Shown here in pieces: positions 10,143 to 22,154 of a stretch of DNA of 64,000 bases (positions are counted from its first letter, which is position 1; every line of letters begins with the position of its first letter). The position numbers were made by a program, and so were the translations under genes. The notes beneath the pieces were generated by a model, which saw only the letters and a list, made by a program, of their open reading frames with translations, ran no database searches and was not told where the DNA came from. Origin of the DNA: Nematostella vectensis (lineage: Eukaryota > Cnidaria > Anthozoa > Actiniaria > Edwardsiidae); the NCBI RefSeq assembly GCF_932526225.1, contig NC_064039.1, forward strand, positions 17,104,639 to 17,168,638, read 5' to 3'.

Positions 10143-11900
10143 AGTTATAGACTAGTCCAGACCTGGGACTCTCTTTGCGCTCGACATTCTGGTCTGATTT
10201 TAGGTCCCTTAATGTTTATCCTGTTTATTAATGACTTACCACTTGAAGTCTCCAACAGCGCACTCGAGATATATGCAGATGATACAACACAAGTCGCAAG
10301 TGGAAGTAGCGTTAGTGAGGTTGAGTCTATTCTTACTGAAGAGCTAAAAAAGGTGAATGGATGGGCGAATGAAAACAAAATGGTTTTGAACCAAGACACA
10401 AAACCAAATCAATGCTTATCTGTAGCAAGCCAAAGTTGCGCAAATTGGCAGGAAAGGATTTGACAGTCAGCACAGAAAATGGCCAGCTTGAATGTGTCAA
10501 TAAAGTTAAACTGCTTGGCATAAGATTAGACAACTCCTTAACCTGGGACAACCACCTCAAGTACATTCACAATAAGAACTCCAAGCGACTAGGCTTGTTA
10601 AAAAGGAAAAAGAAATTCCTGTCACTTAAAGCAAGAACACTGTTCTACCATTCGCTCATACAACCAATATTAGACTATGGTGCTATCGTCTGGGGCTCGA
10701 CCAAAAAGCAACACATCGACGATATGGTCAAGTTCCAGAAACGATGTGCGCGGGTTATCCTCGATAAGAAATGGGATGCACCCTCAAAACCACTTTTTGA
10801 AGAACTAAATATTGTCCCCTTCGACAAAAGAATAATCTACCTACAACTTGTTTTGCTCTTTAAGGCAATGAACAATATGACCCCATGCTATATCAGAGAT
10901 ATGTTCGTTAAGTGTAGTGATGTACATAACAAGAACACTAAAAATGCAGCAAACCATAACTTAGTACTTCCAAAGGCTCGGACTACATTAGCAAAAAACA
11001 GCTTTAAGTTTGTAGCAGCTAAAAGGTGGAATGCATTGCCACTAGAAATCAAAGAAGCCAAGTCAATCACCGCCTTCTCCGCAAAACTAAGAGAATACAT
11101 AACAACTCTGTAAATAAGTTTATAAATCAGCAAAGGATTGTTATTGTAAATAGTTTCGTCAAAGATTTTGCTGTAAACAGATTTGTAAATAGCTTGTATT
11201 TATTTTGTTTCTGTTGAGGGCCATGCGTACATTATCATTGTGATATTAAGTGAATCCCTCATTAAAAAAAAGGCATCTCTCTCTCTCTGGCTCGCATGAA
11301 AGAGGGTCCAGTATTTATTGCATGCGCATGCGCGAACATGTACCAATCAGCGACCTTCACGGCAAAAGTTGAAATACGAGCGCGCGCAATAACGGACGTG
11401 CCAAAGGAGGGTCGAGCGCAGAGCTCCGAAAATCGATCATCGCTAAGTTGAAAAGAATGTTTTGTACATGTGAAAGAATACCAGCGAACTGCTTGGGATT
11501 TGTTTTCTATAAAAAACGCGATAAAGTGTGATTGAAAATCAAATTCAAAAAAGCGCGCGCTCGTCTGAAATGACGCTATTGCCTAAAGCGCGCGCGTAAG
11601 AAATAACGAAAACGGGAAAGCTCTTTGATTGATATATTTTCCAGACTCTAATTATCATCTGTCCTGTTCTCAGAAAAAATTGACAATCAAGAATTTATCC
11701 ACGACCAAAATCAACGTATTATTTTTTAAATAAACCCTCGTTCGTCCCTTTCGCAGTCATCTTGAACTAAGCAACCAGGCCACACCGCATATATGCGGTG
11801 TATTTTCGCGCATGCGCATGCAATAAATACTGGACCCTCTTTCACGCGAGCCAGAATGTCGAGCGCAAAGAGAGTCCCAGGTCTGGACTAAGTTATAGAC
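10143..11900. mobile_element. Mutator-like non-autonomous element with long TIRs, split by a LINE
   Basis: The right end (11805-11890) is the reverse complement of two separated left pieces, 10153-10192 and 11287-11336. Together these form a terminal inverted repeat of about 85-90 bp beginning TAGTCCAGACCTGGG. The element is flanked by a 10-bp direct repeat AGTTATAGAC (10143-10152 and 11891-11900). Long TIRs with 9-11 bp target duplications are the hallmark of Mutator-like elements. The left TIR is interrupted between 10192 and 11286 by a retroelement fragment. No transposase is encoded in the interior (11337-11804). A Mutator-like transposase relic lies at 60094-61700 in this window, but I cannot show that the two are related. 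Confidence 0.75.
10193..11285 (+). pseudogene. 5'-truncated L2/CR1-like LINE reverse transcriptase
   Basis: The sequence starts inside the RT domain (LILGPLMFILFINDLP, the region just after motif B), keeps the catalytic motif as IYADDTTQV, and continues through the C-terminal part (VKLLGIRLDNSLTWDNH, YHSLIQPILDYGAIVWG, KFQKRCARVILDKK, RWNALPLEIK) to a TAA at about 11111. The YADD region is in the frame of 10119-10463 and the rest is in the frame of 10412-11113, so there is a frameshift near 10400-10412. The insert is flanked by TCTGG at 10188-10192 and 11286-11290, a plausible target-site duplication, and ends in an A-rich then CT-rich tail. It has been dead since insertion because most of the ORF is missing. 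Confidence 0.9.
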
Positions 11901-11901
11901 T

Positions 11902-14670
11902 TAATGCACTAAGAGCGCGCGAATTTTTCTAATATATAGATTTAGGCACTGCCTTAAAGCGGAGCCAGCATGCATTGAATTTCAGCCATACACTTAGTTC
12001 AATAAACTTTGTCAGTGCAAATAGCGAAGGGCAGTAATACCAATCACTGCTTATGGGTATAACCATTTGCAAGAATGATAAGTAATCTTATCGCATAAGA
12101 TCGCATACGATTCACTTGGTATTTATTGATAGCAGAACATATTTTAAAATATGTTGTACATACATTTTTGTTGTTGTTGTTTATTAGGACCAGGTTCCAG
12201 TGGGTGTAAAGGGAGGATGTTTTCAGGAAAATTTAAATAAATACTGCAAAAAAAAATTTATTCTCTTCAGAATTTAAAAATCTATACATTGAAACACTAT
12301 ACATTCTATATATAAGCATATCAGAAGATTACACTATGTATTGTGTTGGATCTGCCAGGTGAATGTATAAGCATTTTTTGTAGAAATTGCAAATATTGGC
12401 CTCTCTTCTGTGCTTTTGTGGGCTAATAGTCTTTAAAATGTGAACCTGTCTGGGTGGTCCATACCACTGACCCTACTTGTAGAGAACCATGGACACACTA
12501 AAATCCCATACTAATTTATCAGGGGGTTCTTAACATGGTGGTGCATTACGCCTGCTATTTATGTGCTAAACATGCAATAGAAAAACTATTTTTTTGTAAC
12601 TCAGTTGTGTTAATTTTCACTGGGCTGCATAAAACAAATGCATTATATACATCCTGCCACATGGCATCATTCCTCTAAGCTGGCAGCTTGTTTAGAGTTT
12701 CTCTTGTAAGGGAGATTCACATAAAAAAATTGGAGACAGCATTTAAGGCAAAACCCCGTAGGCGGGTATGGGGGATTCTAGAATGATTCTCCAATCTTTT
12801 AAATAAAATAATACCAACCGCTATATCCCTTCAAGGGTGTCAAAGGATTCTTTCAATTCTGATATTACTTAGGGGATCTTATGACAATGGATCATCCTAT
12901 CCAATAACAAAACAGGGCTTGAAGACAAGATGACATCACTATTAAAAGTTGTCAGAAAAAAAGAGGACCACAGTACCCAGAATGCACCTTTTTTCTATAG
13001 TCAAACCAGAATTCGATGACAATAACATTCTTGTTTTGGGAAAGGTTTCATTGAATGAATCAATCACTTCTGTTTTTATCTTCAATTTATCATGGAGGCT
13101 AAGTGTTTTCTCATAATAGATGGAGAATGAGGAAACAAATCTTATATAAGTTAATATGTAAGTTAATTCAAACAGCACAATACCCAACAACTTCAACTCA
13201 TTACCAAGGAGTTATTAGTAGCAAATTAAAGAAAGTTTAAAAACAAAACAAAAAAATCGTTTCGCTAAACACTAAAATATTAAATAAACTCCTCCAAACT
13301 ACTTATCTCAAGATGTAAAATCGTCCTTTCGTTAAACTTGAAAAGCAAAGATATTTTCTTTGATCGAAACAAAAAAACATGCGATTATCAAGAGAGAAGT
13401 TTGTTGGTGAAAGAAGCTAATAACGGCGAAATATTTTACCCTCAGATAGAAAGAATTCAAAAAACTAACCTAAATTGTTTTTAACAAACAAAAATCAAAG
13501 CTGAGATAATATGAGATAACATACATTCGTTTACTTGTTTTGCCTTTTAGTCTGACTTAGATTCTATATTAAGTTATAGCAGGGGCTCATAAGTTGGGGC
13601 AATCAACTTCCCCATATTCTGGTACTATATAGGTGTCACGGCGTTTCCTAGGATCAGGCTATTTTGGACGCGCGGTTTAGCCAATCAGATGACAGGCGGG
13701 AAAATTTGACTTTGTCTCAAGGAATCCAAAATGGCGACCGAGGAGGGGGAAAACGACGCTTGCTTTTTCCCTTTTAAAGTCTTCATACATCTTCATATGC
13801 CTCCTAATTTCTAAACCCTTTTAGCCACAGAGAAAAACATTTTCTCACTGCCTTGGACTATTTATTTCTCCATAAGTGGACTCAAACTTTTTTACGAGTA
13901 CATTATTATTATTGATAGGTTGATAGGTTGTATACTGCGTGTTAACAAACGTGGAGTCTTGACATTTGTTAATGTTTTATTGACCTACAGGATGGTAATA
14001 GGACGCGGAGATCGGCGAATACCGAGCGGGTTCAAAGGGGTTCAGACGTTCAGTGTGAACGTCTGCTCCATCCAGCTGACACGAGGACCCAACACACGGG
14101 TAATCCACCCGCCTCCATCACACCCCAGCGCCGTTTGCGTAGTACCACTGCTGTAGACGGCAGCAATAAATACTTTCCAACGTAACTTCGTGCAGTTGGA
14201 AAGCGTTTTCAGTACGGTTCTGAGCATGTGTTATCACATTCCGTGATCTTTTGTTTTGATAATAACAACTATTGTTTTATGTTTGTAAAATTACGTAACT
14301 AAGTTAGCACTAAAGATCGTATAAGTACGAGAGAGATTTTTCTTGTTTTGAAAACAAACGAAAAACATTCTCTCGACGTTATGTATTATCAAGGGATTTA
14401 GATTAGGTATTTAAGAAGGTTTTTGTGTTTTTTTTTCATTCTCTTGGTGTTCGCTCTCGAACCACTGTTACTTTTTTTATATGTTCTTTTTTATATTTTT
14501 TAGATTGGCCTATTTAGCGGATAAGGTATTTTTTCGGTTTTTTATTGTTAGTAAAATTTCATTGATATTGTTTTGTTTTGTATTTTCAGGTTGTTGATCT
14601 TCGCTTCATCATTCGTTAGTTCGTTATTTTTATAATCATTACCTTTTGTAGAGAATTCTGATATCTATGC
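11902..14670. other. Non-coding stretch, no gene recognised
   Basis: Mostly AT-rich sequence. Notable pieces are a short segment at about 11931-11965 (TATAGATTTAGGCACTGCC, then AAGCGGAGCC) that recurs at about 56436-56466, and a perfect 10-bp hairpin CAGACGTTCA/TGAACGTCTG at 14042-14064. No exon with convincing coding features was found. Confidence 0.4.
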
Positions 14671-14673
14671 CTC

Positions 14674-14845
14674 GGATATGCGCCCGATACGCGGTTTGCC
14701 CCAGATGCGGGCCTAGTGATATGCGCCGGATGCGCAGTTTGCCCCAGATGCGGGCTAAGGATATGCGCCGGACGCGCGGTTTGCCCCGGATGGGCTTTAG
14801 CCGGATTATGCGCCGAATACGCAGTTTTTCCCGGATGAGCTTTTG
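14674..14845. repeat. 42-bp tandem repeat, about four copies
   Basis: Units begin GATATGCGCCGGATGCGC and continue TTTGCCCCAGATGCGGGC, at about 14674, 14718, 14760 and 14802, with the last copy degenerate. The Met/Arg/Cys-rich frame across it is a by-product of the 42-bp period. Confidence 0.8.
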
Positions 14846-15169
14846 TATTTATACAATGTTTTTTTTAATTAAATTAATTTAGTAAGGCAATCTTGGTTAT
14901 TCTATATATTCTGGGTTTATGTTTGTTTTCTTGTTCTTGTGTTCTATTTTTTCGACTCAACGCTATGGTCCGACTTCAAGTCCGCCATGACCTGTCATCT
15001 TCTCCACGCAGTAGATAAAGTACAACAGACTGTTTTTACGTTCAAAATTTGATGGAACTGCCAAAACCTATTAAGGAGGTTTCAATCGTTGGAAGCGCTG
15101 GGCGACAAACAATCATTTAAGTCATTTTTCTGCTAACCCATTCTTTGTTGCAGTTTATTTTCAGTGCTT

Positions 15170-15965
15170 ATTGGAATCAGCACAAAGCCCTTCGCCCATC
15201 TTGAATGCGGCATATTCAATTGACTTGGTGCTCTCCCTAGGGGGCTACCAAAAATCTCGGATAATGCTATAGTTAAGGCGATGCTTGATGCTTCCAAAAG
15301 AATTCTGGGAAAGCCTAGAAACAAAAAAAGAACCAGTAACTGCAGAGATGCTGTTGGCGTTGGTCTCAAAGTTTGGGAAAAATCCTGCTCTTAGTGACTG
15401 CAGATCTCTAGCCTTGTGTTAAATTGGTTATGCGGGTTTTCTGCGGTTCAGTGACATTTGTAGTATTAGATGTTGTGATGTTAAATTGTTCCCCTCGTAT
15501 GCGTCTATTTTTATAGAGTCTTCTAAGACTGATCAACTACGCGAGGGAGCCTGGGTGACAATTGCTCGTTCTGAATTGGTGACATGTCCGGTAGCTGCCC
15601 TGGAGAAATACATAGCATTCGCTGACTTGAAACTGGACGATGATCTGCCTTTATTCCGCGATTTAGCTGGACCATCTTGCTCTACCAAGGTGCGCTCTCA
15701 AGGAGGCGTTCACTGGGATCACAGACGTGTCGAAGATTAGTCTCCACAGCCTTAGGTCGAAGATTAGTCTCTACAGCCTTAGGTCGAAGATTAGTCTCCA
15801 CATCCTTAGATCTTAGCTACAGCCGCAGCCAATAACGGGATTCCCGATAGACTGTTTAAAAGTCATGGCCGATGGTGGAGTGAGAATGCTAAAGACGGCT
15901 ATGTTACAGACAATCTTGACTCACTTTTTTCTGTTTCCAGAAACTTAGGAATTTACGAATTTAAT
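15170..15965 (+). pseudogene. Tyrosine recombinase (DIRS/Crypton-type) remnant
   Basis: Pieces of a eukaryotic tyrosine recombinase appear in order but in several frames: the helical N-terminal core-binding part (IVKAMLDASKRILGKP, PVTAEMLLALVSKFG), the start of the catalytic domain (IGYAGFLRFSDI, with a stop just before it; IFIESSKTDQLREGAW), and the C-terminal catalytic part containing the H-x-x-R box (LFKSHGRWWSEN) and the tyrosine context (KDGYVTDNL). The catalytic Arg box LHSLRS lies in a triplicated 27-bp segment at 15730-15810. At least one stop and several frame changes make this a pseudogene. The family is clear at the superfamily level, but I cannot decide between DIRS-like retroelement and Crypton. 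Confidence 0.8.
15730..15810. repeat. 27-bp triplication inside the recombinase catalytic domain
   Basis: Three consecutive 27-bp copies (15730-15756, 15757-15783, 15784-15810), each starting TCGAAGATTAGTCTC. In the frame beginning at 15730 each copy encodes the Arg box: LHSLRS, then LYSLRS, then LHILRS. Confidence 0.9.
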
Positions 15966-16363
15966 TTGCCTTGCCCAGCTGGCAAAATAGGTGCGGTCCT
16001 TAGGGCTGGGGTTTTCCCCGTGTTTTCAACGTGTATAAGTGCTGCGGAGCACATAGGGGTTTTTCACCCTTTGGAAATTCCGCACGCCCTCTTTTCAGAT
16101 ATTATCTAGACAAGGTATCAGTATTTAATATTTAAACACTCACTCACCAAGTATGTTTGTTAATACAACTAATAAATTCGTGCGGTTCTCAGCACACGAC
16201 GAACAATATGAAGGTGTGTGCTTGTTGTTGTGTTCGCACGACCGGGGGGGGGAGGGGGGAGGGGGGGATAATAAATTTAGGACAGAGATGATAATTTTCT
16301 CATCTCTCCTGTTGGACACCGAGTACCACTGTGTAACCAAACTTTATTACATTTTATATTGAG
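15966..16363. other. Non-coding stretch with G-rich tract
   Basis: No gene recognised. A G-rich purine tract lies at about 16242-16268. Confidence 0.4.
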
Positions 16364-16452
16364 GCCAGTCTTTCTTCCAATCTTTTTTCCAGTTTTTCTT
16401 CCAGTCTTTTTTCCAGTTTTTCTTCCAGTCTTTCTTCCAGTCTTTCCTCCAT
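16364..16452. repeat. Pyrimidine-rich 12-bp repeat
   Basis: Alternating CCAGTCTTTCTT and CCAGTTTTTCTT units, about seven copies, just upstream of the 10-bp minisatellite. Confidence 0.8.
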
Positions 16453-16523
16453 GTGCGGGAACCTCGCGCATGCGTGGTCACCTAGTCCCTCACTACTTTT
16501 CCACGCAATTTCCAGCGCCCTTG

Positions 16524-18920
16524 AGGTGTCGGGATGTGTCTGGGTGTGTCTGGGTGTGTCAGGATGTATTAGGGTGTGTCTGGGTGTGTCAGGGTGTATT
16601 AGGGTGTGTCTGGGTGTGTCTGTGTGTGTCAGGATGTATTAGGGTGTGTCTGGGTGTGTCTGCGTGTGTCAGGATGTATTAGGGTGTGTCTGGGTGTGTC
16701 TGGAGGTGTCAGGATGTATTAGGGTGTGTCTGGATGTGTCTGGGTGTGTCAGGATGTATTACTGTGTGTCTGGGTGTGTCTGGAGGTGTCAGGATGTATT
16801 AGGGTGTGTCTGGGTGTGTCAGGATGTATTAGGGTGTGTCTGGGTGTGTCTGCGTGTGTCAGGATGTATTAGGGTGTGTCTGGGTGTGTCTGGAGGTGTC
16901 AGGATGTATTGAGGTGTGTCTGGATGTGTCAGGATGTATTAGGGTGTGTCTGGATGTGTCAGGATGTATTACTGTGTGTCTGGGTGTGTCTGGAGGTGTC
17001 AGGATGTATTAGGGTGTGTCTGGGTGTGTCAGGATGTATTAGGGTGTGTCTGGGTGTGTTAGGGTGTGTCTGGGTGTGCCAGGATGTATTAGGGTGTGTC
17101 TGGGTGTGTCAGGATGTATTAGGATGTGTCTGGAGGTGTCAGGATGTATTAGGGTGTGTCTGGATGTGTCTGGGTGTGTCTGGGTGTGTCAGGATGTATT
17201 AGGGTGTGTCTGGGTGTGTCAGGATGTATTAGGGTGTGTCTGGAGGTGTCAGGATGTATTAGGGTGTGTCTGGATGTGTCTGGGTGTGTCAGGATGTTTT
17301 AGGGTGTGTCTGGGTGTGTCTGGAGGTGTCAGGATGTATTAGGGTGTGTCTGGGTGTGTCAGGATGTATTAGGGTGTGTCTGGATGTGTTAGGGTGTGTC
17401 TGGGTGTGTCAGGATGTATTAGGGTGTGTCTGGGTGTGTCAGGGTGTATTAGGGTGTGTCTGGGTGTGTCTGTGTGTGTCAGGATGTATTAGGGTGTGTC
17501 TGGATGTGTCTGGAGGTGTCAGGATGTATTAGGGTGTGTCTGGGTGTGTCTGGGTGTGTTAGGGTGTGTCTGGATGTGTCTGGGTGTGTCAGGATGTATT
17601 ACTGTGTGTCTGGGTGTGTCTGGAGGTGTCAGGATGTATTAGGGTGTGTCTGGGTGTGTCAGGATGTATTAGGGTGTGTCTGGGTGTGTCAGGATGTATT
17701 AGGGTGTGTCTGGGTGTGTCTGGATGTGTCAGGATGTATTACTGTGTGTCTGGGTGTGTCTGCGTGTGTCAGGATGTATTAGGGTGTGTCTGGAGGTGTC
17801 AGGATGTATTAGGGTGTGTCTGGATGTGTCTGGATGTGTCAGGATGTATTACTGTGTGTCTGGGTGTGTCTGGGGGTGTCAGGATGTATTAGGGTGTGTC
17901 TGGGTGTGTCAGGATGTATTAGGGTGTGTCTGGGTGTGTTAGGGTGTGTCTGGGTGTGTCTGGGTGTGCCAGGATGTATTAGGGTGTGTCTGGGTGTGTC
18001 TGGGTGTGTCAGGATGTATTAGGGTGTGTCTGGAGGTGTCTGGAGGTGTCAGGATGTATTAGGGTGTGTCTGGATGTGTCTGGGTGTGTCTGGGTGTGTC
18101 AGGATGTATTAGGGTGTGTCTGGGTGTGTCTGGAGGTGTCAGGATGTATTAGGGTGTGTCTGGGTGTGTCAGGATGTATTAGGGTGTGTCTGGATGTGTT
18201 AGGGTGTGTCTGGGTGTGTCAGGATGTATTAGGGTGTGTCTGGGTGTGTCAGGATGTATTAGGGTGTGTCTGGGTGTGTCTGGAGGTGTCAGGATGTATT
18301 AGGGTGTGTCTGGGTGTGTCTGGATGTATTAGGGTGTGTCTGGGTGTGTCAGGATGTATTAGGGCGTGTCTGGGTGTGTCTGGATGTATTGTGGTGTGTC
18401 TGGGTGTGTCTGGATGTATTAGGGTGTGTCTGGGTGTGTCAGGATGTGTCTGGGTGTGTCTTGGTGTGTCTGGGTGTGTCAGGATGTGTCTGGGTGTGTC
18501 TTGGTGTGTCTGGGTGTGTCAGGATGTATTAGGGCGTGTCTGGATGTGACTGGGTGTGTCAGGATGTATTAGGGTGTGTCTGGGTGTGTCTGGGTGTATC
18601 AGGATGTATTAGAGTGTGTCTGGGTGTGTCTGGGTGTGTCAGGATGTATTAGGGTGTGTCTGGGTGTGTCTGGGTGTGTCAGGATGTATTAGGGTGTGTC
18701 TGGGTGTGTCTGGATGTGTCTGGGTGTGTCAGGATGTATTAGGGTGTGTCTGGATGTGTCTGGAGGTGTCAGGATGTATTAGGGTGTGTCTGGATGTGTC
18801 TGGGTGTGTCAGGATGTATTAGGGTGTGTCTGGGTGTGTCTGGGTGTGTCTGGATGTGTCTGGGTGTGTCTGGATGTGTCTGGAGGTGTCAGGATGTATT
18901 AGGGTGTGTCTGGGTGTGTC
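16524..18920. repeat. 10-bp minisatellite, about 2.4 kb
   Basis: About 240 tandem 10-mers of a few types: TGTCTGGGTG, TGTCTGGATG, TGTCTGGAGG, TGTCTGCGTG, TGTCAGGATG, TATTAGGGTG and TATTACTGTG. Order is not random. TGTCAGGATG is nearly always followed by a TATT-type unit, so the array is built of 30-50 bp higher-order blocks. The 10-bp period makes all three + frames read as a Val/Cys/Gly/Ser-rich repeat, which is not a gene. Confidence 0.95.
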
Positions 18921-18930
18921 TGTACGCTGA

Positions 18931-19519
18931 CCTTCGTCAAAGGGCGTACCGTAACCTAGACAGCTTTTCGCAGTTGAGGGGGCTGTGTCAAGAGCCGAAA
19001 ATACAGTTGCAAGATGTACAAGATTAACGAAAGTGGAAGAAACGTACATCACTGAAAAAGGAACACTTGTGCTTTAATTTAAACCTTGAGATAAAAGTTG
19101 TCTTGACTTAATTGAAAAAGTAGTGTTGATCAGCAGACTATCAAAGTCAGCCCCCTGAGTGTACTTATATTGGATTCTTAATTATATTTATTACAAAAAA
19201 GTATACAAGTGTTATAACCTTAAAACTATAGAATTGTATACTTAATACTAGAATCGTCAGTAGAGCTTAACTTCTCTTTTTCCACAGAGGCGTAAAGCAT
19301 ACAATTTCAACCTCGTGCTCATTTTTTACTCTGATTCCACCATGCCTACGCAGACTTCTTCAGCTACTCTGTAGTTTTTTTCTAGTCAGACCACAGGTTA
19401 AACCCCTGAATACACTCGTATGGGATAGCAGCTAGTAAAATTTTGAGAATTGCATATCCTTAACTATGACGTAAAAATTACTACAACTGTAGCACCATCC
19501 GCAAATTGCCTCTCGTTGT
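18931..19519. other. Non-coding stretch, no gene recognised
   Basis: AT-rich sequence between the minisatellite and the acetyltransferase pseudogene. No supported feature. Confidence 0.4.
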
Positions 19520-20739
19520 TTAAAATGTAATCTTGTAGAAGATCTCGTCTTTGACTTCGAATCCAAGTTTGGAGAATAGCGCCTGGCTTTCATTTCCAGA
19601 TGCTGTGGCAACAGCAACAAGCTTTTGGGCGATCCCGAGTCTTCTATAATCAGGAGAAACTCCTATTTTAAAACAAAGAAAAACATTTGCATAATTGTTT
19701 TGTAATTCCTGACTTCGATAGAAAATCCTCTCGAGATTTCCATTCAAGTTAAAACTTGGCTCGTAATATTAACTACTTACTAACCGAGAGTGAGGTTATG
19801 CCGGAAAATTTCAAACTGAGGCTTTGGGGTATCGACCGAGGCTGACCGAACGGTCGAGGTTACTAAGTTGTTTATTATATGGCTTTTTGAAATAAAAATG
19901 ACAAGAAAACAAATCAACTTTCGCTTTCGCGCGAATAGCGATTAGTCTATCGATCGATTTCAAAAAGGCGGGAAAACATGTGATCTTATTGTTTTTCTTT
20001 TTGTCGAAATTGTCCTCTTTAATCTCTTCAGGATAATAAAACTCCGACTCAAAGTGCTCGTCTTCTCCCATTATCAACTTTAAGACCTGTTTGTTTCTTG
20101 TTTTTTTTTTGTTTTTCTTGGTGGCTTTGGTTTTTGGTCGATTTTGTTGTAGCGAAATTCGTGCAACCGAACAAAGCATCACAAAAAAGCTCACAAAATG
20201 TCCCGCTCCGAATACGGAAAAAGACGGCCCGCTGATTAAACATTTCTATTTCTTATGGGTGTTAGAATTCGCTACTCGAATGTTCGTTGTCGCTCGTTTT
20301 GCAGTTTGAAGGTGGAAAAAATTTCTAAAAACAGATGATCGTGAAATTTTTTTCGTAGGGCAATACGGAATTCCGTTATGCCTTTCGAGACGGGCAATAC
20401 GGGGATGTCACGACTACAAATTAGTCAATCACAGCGCGCGTACTATCGTAGCCATATAATAATGTTTTATATCGTCGGGTAGCGCTATATCATCCGGAAG
20501 GTTCGTCTTGGTAAACTTACCGGTAGTAACGCCTACTACTTCATTGAGAGATTGAGCTTCTTGTCGATAGCCACTACTGATACATCATCTTTCACGGAGG
20601 CTCAGCAGGTCACCGAGATTTGATGATTGCTCTCATCACCTCTCCATTCAAGAACGCCTTTGTAAGCGTGTGAGCAGCTTCCTGTACATGTTCGTCCTTT
20701 TAACGCATTGTAAACGATCTCTGGCTTGGGTTTAGACAT
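19520..20739 (-). pseudogene. GNAT-family N-acetyltransferase pseudogene
   Basis: Read on the minus strand, a first block starts at an ATG (20737-20739, MSKPKPEIVYNAL). It changes frame to a stretch that includes VQEAAHTLTKAFLNGE, and changes frame again to VSVVAIDKK before a good donor site (GTAAGT at 20520-20515). The last block (19520 to about 19747) carries the acetyl-CoA-binding motif of GNAT enzymes as GVSPDYRRLGIAQKL, followed by the C-terminal ESQALFSKLGFEVKDE and a stop. The Q/R-x-x-G-x-A loop is recognisable (RRLGIA), but the segment linking it to ALFSKLGF is shorter than in typical arylalkylamine N-acetyltransferase-like proteins. I could not find convincing middle exons. The frame changes and missing parts argue for a pseudogene. 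A gene with sequencing errors is the alternative. Confidence 0.6.
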
Positions 20740-22150
20740 CTAGAACATGTGAACAATATTCAAATTTTAATTTAAAAATTTTGGACTTGATTAACCAAAA
20801 TGGGTCATTCTTTATGTGTTTTAGGGTTGTTGTAGGACCTTTTAATGACGGCAATATTTTGAGGTAGTTGCTTTTGGGGTCACAGGCTTTAGGTCTTAGT
20901 TTTTTAGTGTTACGAGGTTTTTGGTGCGCTCTTTTATTGTGTTGGGGGGTAGCCGTGCATCGTACACGCTAGGCAAGGGTTAGCCGTCTTTTTTTTTTAT
21001 TGAACCGCTTTAGTGTTTTCAAATGGTAGAGCAACTGATGGCTAGCGGGGGGTTGGCAGGAAAGGCAAGTACTTTCGGAAGGTAGTGAAAGAACATCTCT
21101 ATCCGGAGAAGTTGACAAAGCCAATTTAGAGAGTCCTCACTAAACCAACCTAGTGAAAATGCCGAGTACTATCCTCGTAACACGTTACAGTCTACTCAAG
21201 CTAGTTCCTATGCTGCTCAATTTATACTAGTATAATCAATAAACTGGTCAAACTGGTTTTAGGTAAGAATTGATGTAAGAATAGAAGATCAGATGTTGAC
21301 TTTGGGAAGAACATCAGCTACCTTATGTGTCTGAATGAAATTTAGGGGAGCTGTGGCCCGGTTGCCATGGTTCCCTGGGTAGCGCTTGGTCGGGCGACCA
21401 GTACGCGATCCGATACCTAAACCCAACTTATCTGACGATGAGTTTAATTGGTGAAAATGTGGCGTTTGCGACGCGCTCTCCGTGTTAGGCTCGATTTTCA
21501 GCCGCCGCTAGGCCTCATCGGCCCCACTAATAATAAATGTTCGTCCTAAGGGGTCAAATTAGGCCTGTATTTAGTTAGCTAAATCTCTTTTTATATAAAG
21601 ATAATAGTTTTTAGGGGTTACTAAATACTTTCAACTTCTAAACAAAACACTTTAAATGGGATACTTAAATAGGTTTTTTTCAGGGTTAATTTTTGCTTCT
21701 TATGATAATTTTTGGGGTGCTGGCGACAGGAGCAAAAAATTACAGTGTTAGCTTACATTTTGTTAATATTTTGCCTAGAGGTTCCTTGCATAATATAAAA
21801 CAAAATAAGCTTTATTATTTTTGGTAGATGATCCGTTCTTGAGATATGATTCAGCAAAGTTGCCTTAGATAATGAAAAAAGTAGCTTGTTAAAATAAATA
21901 TAATAATAAAATAAAATAAACAGTTTGACTGTTACTATCTATAATATATACTGTTGCTGCTGAAACTCGCCATTTATTGCCATTCTAAGTGAATGTTAGC
22001 GTAGTATGAGATATTCGCGTCGCCTTCCTCCGGTCGAGGTCGGGTTAACTTTCTGGATGAAGGAATGCAACGGTCCGTTGAAACTTTTTTTAAAATAAAC
22101 CCCTATCCCTTGTCGCATGCCCGGGCGTGTGTCGGCGGCGATAATCATGA
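20740..22150. other. Non-coding stretch, no gene recognised
   Basis: AT-rich sequence. A segment at about 20870-20905 (GGGGTCACAGG and TTTAGGTCTT) resembles one at about 31796-31822, suggesting a dispersed repeat. Confidence 0.4.
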
Positions 22151-22154
22151 ATAA

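Noticed and set aside
16451-19027. Many Val/Cys/Gly/Ser-rich frames
   Set aside because: By-product of the 10-bp period. The same peptide is read in each frame and no non-repeat domain is attached.
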